Assembly: GCF_008704795.1 (NCBI RefSeq)
Contig: NZ_CP023690.1
Coordinates: forward strand, 3,420,501 to 3,484,500
DNA: 64,000 nucleotides
Source: Streptomyces spectabilis
GTDB taxonomy: Bacteria > Actinomycetota > Actinomycetes > Streptomycetales > Streptomycetaceae
Reading direction: 5' to 3'
Position 1 is the stretch's first letter, and each line of letters opens with the position of its first letter. The position numbers were made by a program, and so were the translations under genes. Below are positions 30,173 through 39,006 of the stretch, piece after piece. A model generated the notes under the pieces. It saw nothing but the letters and a program-made list of their open reading frames with translations. It had not been told where the DNA came from and did not search any database.

Positions 30173-32719
30173 ATGCCGCCCACCCTCGTCCTCGTCGGCC
30201 ACGGCATGGTCGGCCAGCGCTTCCTCGAAGAGCTGGCCGAGCGCGGGGTCACCGCCACGCACCGCGTGGTGGTCCTGTGCGAGGAACCGCGCCCCGCCTA
30301 CGACCGCGTCCAGCTCACCTCGTACTTCGCGGGCCGCACCCCGGACGAACTCTCCCTCACGGACCCGGAGTTCCTCACCCGGCACGGCATCGAGCTGCGC
30401 GTCGACGACCCGGTCGAGCACGTGGACCGGCGGGCCCGCACGGTCACCGCGCGCTCCGGCTTCACGGTGGCGTACGACACGCTCGTGCTCGCCACCGGCT
30501 CGTACCCCTTCGTGCCGCCGGTGCCCGGCAGGGACACCCCGGGCTGCTTCGTCTACCGCACCATCGAGGACGTCCTCGCCATCGAGGAGTACGCGACGAA
30601 GCACGCCACGACGGGCGCGGTGGTCGGCGGCGGACTGCTCGGCCTGGAGGCGGCGGGCGCGCTCCAGGGCCTCGGACTGACCACGCACATCGTGGAGTTC
30701 GCGCCACGGCTCATGCCCGCGCAGGTGGACGAGGGCGGCGGCGCCGCCCTGCTGCGCACCCTGACCGGGCGGGGGCTGAGCGTGCACACGGGCGTCGGCA
30801 CACAGGAGATCGTCGCGTCGGACGAGGGCACCGTGGCGGCGATGCGCCTGTCCGACGGCTCGGAGCTCGCCACCGAGATGGTGGTGTTCTCCGCCGGTGT
30901 CCGCCCCCGCGACCAGCTGGCCCGCGACTGCGGCCTGCCGGTGGGCGAGCGCGGCGGGATCACCGTCGACGGCCAGTGCCGCACCGGCGACCCTGCGGTC
31001 TACGCCATCGGCGAGTGCGCGCAGGCCGCCGACGGGCGCGTGTACGGCCTGGTCGCCCCCGGGTACGAGATGGCGCGCACGGCCGCGGACGCCATCGCGT
31101 CCGGCACGGGGCAGGCCTTCACCGGCGCCGATCTGTCCACGAAGCTGAAGCTGCTCGGCGTGGACGTCGCGTCGTTCGGCGACGCGCACGGGGCCGCCGA
31201 CGGCTGCCTCGACGTCGTCTACTCCGACTCGCGCTCGGGCACGTACAAGAAGCTGGTCGTCGGCGCGGGCGGGGAACTGCTCGGCGGCGTCCTCGTCGGC
31301 GACGCGGAGTCCTACGGCACGCTGCGCGCCCTGACGGGGCAGGTGCCGCCGGTCCCCGCCGAGCAGCTGGTCCTTCCCGCGGGCGCGGGCGAGTCGAAGG
31401 CGCTCGGCCCCGAGGCGCTGCCGGGCGACGCGGTGATCTGCACCTGCCACAACGTCACGAAGGCCGCGATCCAGGCCTGCGCGACGCTGCCCGAGGTGAG
31501 GAAGTGCACCAAGGCCGGTACGGGCTGCGGCAGTTGCGTGAAGCTCGTCGGGCAGCTCCTGCCGGACTCCGGCGACCGGGGGCTGTGCGGCTGCTTCCCG
31601 CACACCCGCGCCGAGCTGTACGAGATCGTCCGGGTCCGCCGCGTCACCTCGTACGCGCGGCTGCTCGACACCCACGGCCGGGAGGGCGCGCGCGGCGGCG
31701 AGGGCTGCGAGACGTGCAAGCCCGCCGTCGGCTCGATCATCGCCTCGCTCGCGCCCGCGATCGGCGTGGACGGCTACGTCCTCGACGGCGAACAGGCCGC
31801 ACTCCAGGACACCAACGACCACTTCCTCGCCAACCTCCAGAAGAACGGCTCCTATTCGGTCGTGCCGCGCGTGCCCGGCGGCGAGATCACGCCGGAGAAG
31901 CTCATCGTGATCGGCGAGGTGGCACGGGACTTCGGGCTCTACACGAAGATCACGGGCGGGCAGCGCATCGATATGTTCGGGGCGCGGGTCGAGCAGCTCC
32001 CGCTGATCTGGGCGCGGCTCGTGGACGCGGGCTTCGAGTCCGGGCACGCGTACGGCAAGGCGCTGCGCACGGTGAAGTCCTGCGTCGGCTGGACCTGGTG
32101 CCGCTACGGCGTGCAGGACTCGGTGCGCATGGCCATCGACCTGGAGCTGCGCTACCGGGGCCTGCGCGCGCCGCACAAGCTGAAGTCGGCCGTGTCGGGC
32201 TGCGCGCGGGAGTGCGCGGAGGCCCGGTCGAAGGACTTCGGCGTCATCGCCACGTCGGGCGGCTGGAACCTGTACGTCGGCGGGAACGGCGGCGCGACCC
32301 CGCGCCACGGCGACCTCCTCGCACAGGACCTGGACGACGCCGAACTGGTGCGTCTGATCGACCGGTTCCTGATGTTCTACATCCGTACGGCGGACCGCCT
32401 GGAGCGCACCTCGACGTGGCTGGAGCGCATCGACGGCGGCGTCGAGCACGTGCGGGACGTCGTCGTCCACGACTCCCTTGGCCTCGGCGCGGAACTGGAG
32501 GCGCTGATGGCCGAGCACGTGACGCACTACCGCGACGAGTGGGCGGCCACCCTCGACGACCCCGAACGCCTCGCGCGCTTCGTGTCGTTCGTGAACGCGC
32601 CCGGCGCCCCCGACCCGACGGTGGCCTTCGTGCCGGAGCGCGAGCAGATCAAGCCCGACCTGCCCCTGCTGGCCATCGGCTCCCGCCGGGCCGCCGACCT
32701 GGAAGGAACCTCCGCGTGA
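30173..32719 (+). CDS. nirB: Assimilatory nitrite reductase (NADH), large subunit
   Basis: 848 residues, ATG after GGAGGTCACTGAC. Domains in order: FAD/NAD oxidoreductase (LVLVGHGMVGQRFLEEL, AVVGGGLLGLEAAGAL, VYAIGECAQ), BFD-type 2Fe-2S region (ICTCHNVTKAAI, GTGCGSCVKL, later EGCETCKPAVG), then the siroheme domain with 4Fe-4S ligands Cys 637, 643, 677 and 681 (SCVGWTWC, SGCARECAEA). It reduces nitrite to ammonium with NADH. Followed by nirD in a GTGA overlap. Needs siroheme, for which the CbiX-like gene near nasA is the likely source. Confidence 0.96.
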   Translation: MPPTLVLVGHGMVGQRFLEELAERGVTATHRVVVLCEEPRPAYDRVQLTSYFAGRTPDELSLTDPEFLTRHGIELRVDDPVEHVDRRARTVTARSGFTVAYDTLVLATGSYPFVPPVPGRDTPGCFVYRTIEDVLAIEEYATKHATTGAVVGGGLLGLEAAGALQGLGLTTHIVEFAPRLMPAQVDEGGGAALLRTLTGRGLSVHTGVGTQEIVASDEGTVAAMRLSDGSELATEMVVFSAGVRPRDQLARDCGLPVGERGGITVDGQCRTGDPAVYAIGECAQAADGRVYGLVAPGYEMARTAADAIASGTGQAFTGADLSTKLKLLGVDVASFGDAHGAADGCLDVVYSDSRSGTYKKLVVGAGGELLGGVLVGDAESYGTLRALTGQVPPVPAEQLVLPAGAGESKALGPEALPGDAVICTCHNVTKAAIQACATLPEVRKCTKAGTGCGSCVKLVGQLLPDSGDRGLCGCFPHTRAELYEIVRVRRVTSYARLLDTHGREGARGGEGCETCKPAVGSIIASLAPAIGVDGYVLDGEQAALQDTNDHFLANLQKNGSYSVVPRVPGGEITPEKLIVIGEVARDFGLYTKITGGQRIDMFGARVEQLPLIWARLVDAGFESGHAYGKALRTVKSCVGWTWCRYGVQDSVRMAIDLELRYRGLRAPHKLKSAVSGCARECAEARSKDFGVIATSGGWNLYVGGNGGATPRHGDLLAQDLDDAELVRLIDRFLMFYIRTADRLERTSTWLERIDGGVEHVRDVVVHDSLGLGAELEALMAEHVTHYRDEWAATLDDPERLARFVSFVNAPGAPDPTVAFVPEREQIKPDLPLLAIGSRRAADLEGTSA

Positions 32720-33063
32720 CGACGGCAACCGATACGAGCGTGCAGCTGCGGCTCGACGAGGGGTGGCTGACCGTGTGCGCCGCGTCCCGGCTCACGCCCG
32801 GGCGCGGGGTGGCCGTGCTGCTCCCCGACGGACGGCGGCAGGCGGCGCTGTTCCTCGACCGGGCACGGCGCCTGTACGCGATCGACAACCGCGACCCGTT
32901 CTCCGGCGCGACCGTGCTCTCGCGCGGCCTGCTCGGCTCGGCGGACGGCCGCGTCTTCGTGGCCTCGCCCCTGCTGAAGCAGCGCTTCGACCTGGTGACG
33001 GGGCAGTGCCTGGACGACGACGAGGTGCGGGTGGGGGTGTACGCGGCACGGCTCGGGGCCTAG
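32716..33063 (+). CDS. nirD: Nitrite reductase small subunit
   Basis: 115 residues from the GTG overlapping the nirB stop. Rieske-like fold (WLTVCAASRLTPGRGVAVLL, LYAIDNRDPFSGATVLSRGLLG, VFVASPLLKQRFDL) without the Cys-His cluster ligands, as is normal for NirD. It binds NirB and stabilises it. Last gene of the nir operon. Confidence 0.93.
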   Translation: MTTATDTSVQLRLDEGWLTVCAASRLTPGRGVAVLLPDGRRQAALFLDRARRLYAIDNRDPFSGATVLSRGLLGSADGRVFVASPLLKQRFDLVTGQCLDDDEVRVGVYAARLGA

Positions 33064-33065
33064 TA

Positions 33066-33083
33066 TTGGATCGCTCGGTCCAA
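33066..33083. promoter_or_regulatory. TetR-type operator without a TetR gene beside it
   Basis: TTGGATCG-CT-CGGTCCAA is an 18-base palindrome with 7 of 8 pairs matching, the form bound by many TetR/AcrR repressors (TTGGACCG-NN-CGGTCCAA). It lies 43 bases before the SDR start at 33127 and just after the nirD stop. Confidence 0.55.
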
Positions 33084-33126
33084 AATGGGGCCGGGCCCCG
33101 CCGCGCCCGCCCCAGAGGAGTCCGCC

Positions 33127-33903
33127 ATGCCCGTCGCCCCCCGCAACCGCTTCGCCGGCCGCACCGCCCTCGTCACCGGCGGCGGCTCGGGCCTCGGCCG
33201 CGCCGTCGCGCTCGCCCTCGCCGCCGAGGGCGCGAACGTGGTCGCCGCGGGGCGCTCGCAGGCCCCGCTCAAGGAGACCGTCGCCCTGATCGAGGAGGCG
33301 GGCGGCACGGGGCTCGCGCACGCCGCCGACGTCACGAGCGCCGCCGAGGTCCAGGCCCTGGTGCGGGCCGCCGTCGACCGCTTCGGCTCGCTCGACGTGG
33401 CGGTGAACAACGCGGGCGTCTTCAAGGGCGGCGCGCCCGTCGCCGACCTCTCCGAGGACGACTGGCGCACACTGCTCGACGTCAACGTCAGCGGCGTGCT
33501 GTTCGCCCTCCAGGCCCAGGTGCGCCAGATGCGCGAGCAGCCGGGCGGCGGCGCCATCGTGAACATCGCCTCCAACCTGGGCGCCCACAAGCGCCGTCCG
33601 GGCATCGCCGGATACGTCGCCTCCAAGGCCGCGGTGTCCGCCCTGACGCGCGCGGCCGCCCTGGACCACATCCAGGACGGCGTGCGCATCAACGCCGTGT
33701 CCCCCGGCGCGTCCGCCACCTCCATGTCGCTGCGGCCCGGCGAGAGCGAGGCGGAGCGCGCCGCGCGCATGCGGAACGAGTCGCCGCTCGGCCGGGTCGT
33801 GGACGCGGCGGAGATCGCGGCCGCGGTGCTGTACCTGGCCTCGGACGACGCGGCGTCGGTGGTGGGCACCGACCTGGTCGTCGACGGTGGCGCCTCTTCC
33901 TGA
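33127..33903 (+). CDS. Short-chain dehydrogenase/reductase (classical SDR)
   Basis: 258 residues from the ATG at 33127 (GAGGAG just upstream). Classical SDR motifs: TGGGSGLGRA (NAD(P) loop), NNAGVF, IASNLG (Ser), and the YVASK catalytic Tyr-Lys. C-terminal VVGTDLVVDGGASS is the usual ending of FabG-like members. Substrate unknown. A TetR-type operator lies in its promoter. Confidence 0.9.
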   Translation: MPVAPRNRFAGRTALVTGGGSGLGRAVALALAAEGANVVAAGRSQAPLKETVALIEEAGGTGLAHAADVTSAAEVQALVRAAVDRFGSLDVAVNNAGVFKGGAPVADLSEDDWRTLLDVNVSGVLFALQAQVRQMREQPGGGAIVNIASNLGAHKRRPGIAGYVASKAAVSALTRAAALDHIQDGVRINAVSPGASATSMSLRPGESEAERAARMRNESPLGRVVDAAEIAAAVLYLASDDAASVVGTDLVVDGGASS

Positions 33904-33934
33904 CGGGGGCGTCTCGCGGGCAATCGGCCTGCGG

Positions 33935-33960
33935 CCTCGTCCTCAAACGCCGGACGGGCT
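33935..33960. repeat. Dispersed intergenic repeat, copy 2
   Basis: Identical over 26 bases to 13964-13989, in the same orientation, again just after the 3' end of a gene. The CAATCGGC part is at 33921-33928. Confidence 0.8.
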
Positions 33961-33999
33961 TGATACCCCTCGTACCCGTTCCGGCGTACGCTCGGCCGC

Positions 34000-34932
34000 A
34001 TGGGATGGACCGCCGCCGACATACCCGATCTGACCGGACGCGAAGCCGTGGTCACCGGGGCCAACAGCGGGCTCGGCTACTGCACCGCGCGGGAGCTGGC
34101 CCGGCGGGGCGCGCGGGTGGTGCTCGCCTGCCGCAGCGAGACGCGCGGCGCCGAGGCCCTCGACCGGCTGATCTCCGAAGTGCCGTCCGCCGACGCGGTG
34201 GTGCACCCGCTCGACCTCGGAGACCTCGGCTCCGTACGGGAGTTCGCGGAGCGCGCCGACCGCGAGCGCGGCGGGCGGCTCGACCTGCTCGTCAACAACG
34301 CGGGCGTGATGGCCCTGCCCCACCGCCGCACCGCCGACGGGTTCGAGACGCAGTTCGGCGTGAACCACCTCGGCCACTTCGCGCTCACCGGGCTGCTCCT
34401 GCCGCGGCTGCTGCGGACGCCCGGCGCCCGCGTCATCACCGTGTCCAGCATGTTCCACCTGCTGTCGAACGTGGACATGCGCGACCTCAACAGCGAGCGC
34501 CGCTACCGCCGCTGGCTCGTCTACGGACGCTCCAAGTCCGCGAACCTGCTGTTCACACACGAGCTGGCGCGCCGCGTCGCGGCCACGGGGGCGGACGTCG
34601 TCGCGGCCGCCGCGCACCCCGGCTACGCCTCGACGAACCTCCAGGCGGCCGGGGCCAAGATGGAGGGCCGCAAGGCGGCGGAGGCGGCGGCCGCGCTCGG
34701 CAACCGCCTGATCGCCCAGTCCGCGGAGGCCGGGGCGCTCCCCACCCTGTACGCGGCCACGGCGCCCGGCGTCCGCCCGGACTCCTTCACCGGGCCCCGC
34801 TTCCTCAACTGGCGCGGCGCCCCCGCCCCGTCCCTGCGCGCGAAGTGGACCCGCGACGACCGGGCCGCCGTACGGCTGTGGAAGGCGTCGGAGGAACTGA
34901 CCGGCGTGCGGTACGAGGCCCTCAAGGCCTGA
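34000..34932 (+). CDS. SDR oxidoreductase, retinol dehydrogenase/WWOX-like
   Basis: 310 residues. TGANSGLGYCTARELARRG (cofactor loop), NNAGVMALP, NHLGHFALTGLLLP, VSSMFHL (Ser) and YGRSKSAN (Tyr-Lys). The long C-terminal part and the NHLGHF motif put it with the larger 'light-dependent protochlorophyllide reductase/retinol dehydrogenase-like' SDRs common in Streptomyces. Substrate unknown. Monocistronic. Confidence 0.9.
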   Translation: MGWTAADIPDLTGREAVVTGANSGLGYCTARELARRGARVVLACRSETRGAEALDRLISEVPSADAVVHPLDLGDLGSVREFAERADRERGGRLDLLVNNAGVMALPHRRTADGFETQFGVNHLGHFALTGLLLPRLLRTPGARVITVSSMFHLLSNVDMRDLNSERRYRRWLVYGRSKSANLLFTHELARRVAATGADVVAAAAHPGYASTNLQAAGAKMEGRKAAEAAAALGNRLIAQSAEAGALPTLYAATAPGVRPDSFTGPRFLNWRGAPAPSLRAKWTRDDRAAVRLWKASEELTGVRYEALKA

Positions 34933-34944
34933 CGCACCGCCGTG

Positions 34945-35529
34945 TCAGCGCAGGCCCGACGCCTCGAAGACCGCCTTCGCGCGCTTGCCGTCCACCCGGG
35001 CCGTGAGCCGGGCCAGCTCCGTCACCCCGCAGCGCAGCAGCCCTGACGCCCTGGCGACGCGGGCTCCCGCGTCCAGGCGGTGCAGCAGCAGCGGGTTCTC
35101 GGCCAGGACCCTCGGGTCGAACTCCACCCGGTGGCCGAGCGAGTCGCACAGGACGAGCCGGGCGGCGACGGTCTCACTGACGTGGACGCTGGTCAGCAGG
35201 TTCGTGCACACGTGCCGCCGCCGCAGCGGGCCGCGCACCGCGAGCCAGCCGGGGCCCGCCGTGACCCGCACCGGGTGCAGGATCACGTACAGGAGCGCCG
35301 CGAGCGCCGCCCACACACCGGCGCGGAGCGCGCTCAGCGTGCCCGCGCCCAGGTCGACGAGGATGATCAGGACGAGCAGGGCGAGGGAACAGAAGACGGC
35401 GGCCCGCAGGTCGGCCCCCCAGCGGCGGTCGCTCACCACCTCGTCCCGCGTCGGCATCCGGTGCCCGCGCGTCCCCCCACGGACCGCGGCGCGGTGCGCC
35501 GAGGCCCGCGTCCTCCAGTCAAGTCCCAT
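34945..35529 (-). CDS. Membrane protein with PH-like (YdbS/bPH-type) domain
   Basis: 194 residues from the ATG at 35529. Two closely spaced membrane helices (LRAAVFCSLALLVLIILVDL, ALRAGVWAALAALLYVILH) are followed by a beta domain (VRVTAGPGWLAVRGPLRRRH, VSETVAARLVLCDSLGHRVEFDPRVL), the layout of bacterial PH-domain membrane proteins. The C-terminal helix region binds nothing I can name. Convergent with the SDR gene. Confidence 0.7.
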   Translation of the reverse strand: MGLDWRTRASAHRAAVRGGTRGHRMPTRDEVVSDRRWGADLRAAVFCSLALLVLIILVDLGAGTLSALRAGVWAALAALLYVILHPVRVTAGPGWLAVRGPLRRRHVCTNLLTSVHVSETVAARLVLCDSLGHRVEFDPRVLAENPLLLHRLDAGARVARASGLLRCGVTELARLTARVDGKRAKAVFEASGLR

Positions 35530-35752
35530 GGGCCGCACCGTAGAGCGGCCCCGCGGGCCCGGACGCGCTGTTGACGTACCGCATACACATTCATGCCACA
35601 CCTTGACGCAGGGCTGACAGCCCTCCTTAACAACTCGTCAAGAAGCCGCTCGCCCCCGCCAAGGAGCCGCCAAGAAGTGCCGCCGGACCCGCCCGGCGCG
35701 CTGACGCTGAGGTCAGCCGCGCATTGGCCATCCCGTTCGAAAGGCACACACC

Positions 35753-37612
35753 ATGACGACCGTCTCCGAGCGCCCCGGCGCCCCGGCCATCGAGGAGCCC
35801 CCCGATACCGGTTCCGGCGTCACGGACCCGGGCGACCGTCACCGCCTCACCGCGCTCCAGGGGCTCGCCGCCCTCTCCCTGGACGCCATGGCCTCCGTCG
35901 CCTACGGGCCCGAGGCCATCGTGCTCGTCCTCGCCGCCGCCGGCGGCTACGGCCTCGGCTTCACCCTGCCGGTGACCCTCGCGATCGCCGGTCTCCTGGC
36001 CGTCCTGGTCGCCTCCTACCGCCAGGTCATCGCCGCCTTCCCCGACGGAGGCGGCTCCTACGCGGCCGCGAAGGCGCACCTGGGCCGCCGCTCCGGCCTG
36101 GTCGCGGCCGCGTCCCTCGTCCTCGACTACGTCCTGAACGTGGCCGTCGCCGTGACCGCCGGTGTGGCCGCCCTGACCTCCGCCTTCCCCGAGCTGTACG
36201 GCGACAGGCTGTGGCTCTGCCTGGGCGTCCTGGTCCTGATCACCGCGGTGAACCTGCGCGGCATCGTCGACTCGGCGCGGGTGTTCATCGTGCCGACCGC
36301 CGTGTTCGTGGGCGCCGTCCTCACCATGGTCGCCGTCGGCCTGTTCCGCGACGGGCCCGTCTCCACCGAGGCCGCCTCCGGGCACGCCTCCGCCCTCGCC
36401 GACAACGCCACCACGGTCGGCGCGCTGCTCCTCCTGAAGGCCTTCGCCTCCGGCTGCTCGGCCCTCACCGGCGTGGAGGCGATCGCCAACGCCGTGCCGT
36501 CCTTCCGCGCTCCGCGCGTCAAGCGGGCCCAGCACGCGGAGGTGGCGCTCGGCGCGCTGCTCGGCGTGATGCTGATCGGCCTGTCCGTCCTGATCTCCCG
36601 CTTCGGGCTCCAGCCCGTCGAGGGCGTCACCGTGCTCGCCCAGCTCACGGACGCCTCGCTCGGCCACAACTGGGCCTTCTACGTGGTGCAGTTCGCCACG
36701 ATGGTCCTGCTCGCCCTGTCCGCGAACACCTCCTTCGGCGGGCTGCCCGTCCTGATGAGCCTGCTGGCCCGGGACAACTACCTGCCGCACGTGTTCGCCC
36801 TCAAGGCCGACCGGCAGGTCCACCGCCACGGCGTGCTCGCGCTCGCCGTCGCGGGCGCGGCCCTGCTGGTCTTCTCCGGCGGCGACACCAACACCCTGGT
36901 GCCGCTCTTCGCGATCGGCGTCTTCGTCGGCTTCACGCTCTGCCAGACCGGCATGGTGCTCCACTGGCGCGCGGCGGGCAAACCCGCGAAGGCCTTCCTG
37001 AACGGCTTCGGCGCGGTCCTCACCGGCGTCTCCGCGATCGTTGTCACGGCCACCAAGTTCACCGAGGGCGCCTGGCTGATCGTGCTCGCGCTGCCCGCGA
37101 TCGTGTGCGGCTTCGAGGTCGTGCACCGGGCGTACGGGCGCATCGGCGAGGACCTCGGCCTCGGCCGCGTCCCCGAGGCGCCGCACCGCGACCACTCCCT
37201 GGTGGTCGTGCCGGTGTCCGGCCTCTCCCGGCTCACCTGCGAGGCGCTCAACGCCGCCGTGTCCCTGGGCGACGAGGTCCGCGCCGTCACCGTCACGCAC
37301 GACGACCCCGAGGACCGCGCGGCCACCGCGTCCCTGCGGCGCGACTGGGAGCTGTGGAACCCCGGCGTCGACCTGGTGGAACTCCCCTCGGCCGCGCGCA
37401 CGGTCGGCCGGCCCGTCGCCGAGTACGTCCGCAAGGTGTACCAGTACCACCCCGGCACCCGGGTCACCGTCCTCATCCCCGAGGTCGAGCCCGCGCACCT
37501 GTGGCAGCGGCTGCTCCAGAACCAGCGCGGCGCCGTCCTCGCCCACGCGGTCCGCCGCGACACGGACGCGGTCATCTGCCGCCTCCGCTTCCGCCTGGCC
37601 GCAAGGCGCTGA
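35753..37612 (+). CDS. APC-superfamily permease, KimA-like potassium importer
   Basis: 619 residues, ATG after GAAAGGC. About 12 membrane helices between 30 and 450 (start LQGLAALSLDAMASVAYGPEAIVLVLAAAG in pieces), with FPDGGGSYAAAKAHLG and SGCSALTGVEAIANAVP typical of the KimA/YdaO branch, and a cytoplasmic C-terminal domain (about 480-619). KimA takes up K+ and is inhibited by cyclic di-AMP in Bacillus; length and layout match (about 607 there). An amino acid substrate is the alternative. I found no recognisable c-di-AMP riboswitch in the leader. Confidence 0.75.
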   Translation: MTTVSERPGAPAIEEPPDTGSGVTDPGDRHRLTALQGLAALSLDAMASVAYGPEAIVLVLAAAGGYGLGFTLPVTLAIAGLLAVLVASYRQVIAAFPDGGGSYAAAKAHLGRRSGLVAAASLVLDYVLNVAVAVTAGVAALTSAFPELYGDRLWLCLGVLVLITAVNLRGIVDSARVFIVPTAVFVGAVLTMVAVGLFRDGPVSTEAASGHASALADNATTVGALLLLKAFASGCSALTGVEAIANAVPSFRAPRVKRAQHAEVALGALLGVMLIGLSVLISRFGLQPVEGVTVLAQLTDASLGHNWAFYVVQFATMVLLALSANTSFGGLPVLMSLLARDNYLPHVFALKADRQVHRHGVLALAVAGAALLVFSGGDTNTLVPLFAIGVFVGFTLCQTGMVLHWRAAGKPAKAFLNGFGAVLTGVSAIVVTATKFTEGAWLIVLALPAIVCGFEVVHRAYGRIGEDLGLGRVPEAPHRDHSLVVVPVSGLSRLTCEALNAAVSLGDEVRAVTVTHDDPEDRAATASLRRDWELWNPGVDLVELPSAARTVGRPVAEYVRKVYQYHPGTRVTVLIPEVEPAHLWQRLLQNQRGAVLAHAVRRDTDAVICRLRFRLAARR

Positions 37613-37682
37613 CCGGGCGCCGGACGGGCTTTCCCGCGCCTGCGCCCAAGGCAAACACACGGCCGCAATACGCCTGTCGTAA

Positions 37683-37740
37683 TCCCCCTGCATGGTTGAT
37701 CGTTGGGCCGGACACGTACCCGTCGATCCACGCAGGGGGA
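37683..37740 (+). promoter_or_regulatory. Long-range hairpin that would cover the ribosome site of the sugar-binding protein
   Basis: TCCCCCTGC (37683-37691) is the perfect complement of GCAGGGGGA (37732-37740), and the latter contains the AGGGGGA ribosome site of the ATG at 37747. If the transcript starts upstream of 37683, folding would hide the site. Confidence 0.4.
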
Positions 37741-37746
37741 CACGTC

Positions 37747-39006
37747 ATGACCATCAGTCGCAGGACACTGCTCGGCGCGGGCGCGGGGCTCGGCCTGCTC
37801 ACCGCGTGCGGGTCCAACACCGGGCGAGACGGCGGCGGTTCGGGTGGCAAGGGGCCGCGGCTCTCGCACTGGTACCACCAGTACGGGGAGGCGGGCGCCG
37901 AGCAGGCGGTCAAGCGGTACGCGGCCGCGTACCGCGAGGCGGACGTCGCGGTCCAGTGGCGTCCGGGGAACTACGACGAGCAGACCGCCGCCGCGCTCCT
38001 GACCACGTCGGGCCCGGACGTGTTCGAGGTCAACGGGCCGAGCCTGGACCAGATCCGGGGCGGCCAGGTCGTGGATCTGACGGACCTGTTCGACGGGGTG
38101 CGGGACGACTTCAACCCGGTGGTGCTCGCGCCCAAGACCCACGACGGCCGGATCTGGGCGGTCCCGCAGGTCGTCGACGCGCAGCTGCTGTACTACCGCA
38201 AGAGCCTCCTGGACGACGCGGGCGTCGAGCCGCCGCGCACGCTCGACGCGCTCGTCGACGCGGCGCGGAAGCTGACCACCAAGAAGACCAAGGGGCTCTT
38301 CCTCGGCAACGACGGCGGCGCGGGCGTCCTCGGCGGCACCCCCCTGTACGCGGCGGGCCTGAGCCTGGTGACCGACGACGGCAAGGTCGGCTTCGACGAC
38401 CCGGCCGCCGCCCGCGCGCTCGCCAAGGTGCGCGAGCTGTACGCGGCGAAGGCACTGCTGCTCGGGGCGCCGTCGGACTGGTCCGATCCGTCGGCGTTCG
38501 TGCAGGGACTCACGGCCATGCAGTGGTCGGGCCTGTGGGCGCTGCCCGCCGTGCGGAAGGCGCTCGGGGACGACTTCGGGGTGCTCGCGTTCCCGGCGGA
38601 CGGCGCGGCCGGGAAGCCCGCCGTGCCGGTGGGCGCGTACGGCGCGGCCGTCAGCGCCCGCAGCAAGCACAAGGACGCCGCCAAGGACTATCTGAAGTGG
38701 CTGTGGGTCGACAAGACCGCGTACCAGCGGGACTTCGCGCTCAGTTACGGCTTCCACATCCCCGCCCGGCTCTCCCTTGCGAAGAAGGCCGACGCGCTCG
38801 CCGAGGGTCCGGCCGCCGACGCCGTACGCTTCTCCACCGAGAACGGCCACGCCGAGCCGCTGCTGTGGACGCCCGCCAGCCGCGTCGCCTACCAGGACGC
38901 GCTCAGCCGGATCATCAAGTCCGGCGCGAACCCGGAGAGCGAGCTGCGGTCCGTGGTGCGCAAGGTGTCGGCGGAGCTGGACCGCGTGCGGAAGAAGTCC
39001 GCGTGA
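37747..39006 (+). CDS. ABC transporter sugar-binding lipoprotein
   Basis: 419 residues from the ATG at 37747. Twin-arginine-like start (SRRTLLG) and lipobox GLLTAC (Cys about 19). The rest is a family 1 carbohydrate-binding protein: DVFEVNGPSLDQIRGGQVVDLTDLF, YYRKSLLDDAGVEPPRTLDALVDAA and MQWSGLWALPAV. It captures a sugar outside the membrane for the two permeases that follow. The sugar is not predictable. GTGA overlap with the first permease gene. Confidence 0.9.
   Translation: MTISRRTLLGAGAGLGLLTACGSNTGRDGGGSGGKGPRLSHWYHQYGEAGAEQAVKRYAAAYREADVAVQWRPGNYDEQTAAALLTTSGPDVFEVNGPSLDQIRGGQVVDLTDLFDGVRDDFNPVVLAPKTHDGRIWAVPQVVDAQLLYYRKSLLDDAGVEPPRTLDALVDAARKLTTKKTKGLFLGNDGGAGVLGGTPLYAAGLSLVTDDGKVGFDDPAAARALAKVRELYAAKALLLGAPSDWSDPSAFVQGLTAMQWSGLWALPAVRKALGDDFGVLAFPADGAAGKPAVPVGAYGAAVSARSKHKDAAKDYLKWLWVDKTAYQRDFALSYGFHIPARLSLAKKADALAEGPAADAVRFSTENGHAEPLLWTPASRVAYQDALSRIIKSGANPESELRSVVRKVSAELDRVRKKSA

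Noticed and set aside
35603..35752. c-di-AMP riboswitch ahead of the KimA-like gene
   Set aside because: I could not find the conserved core elements of that riboswitch in the leader.
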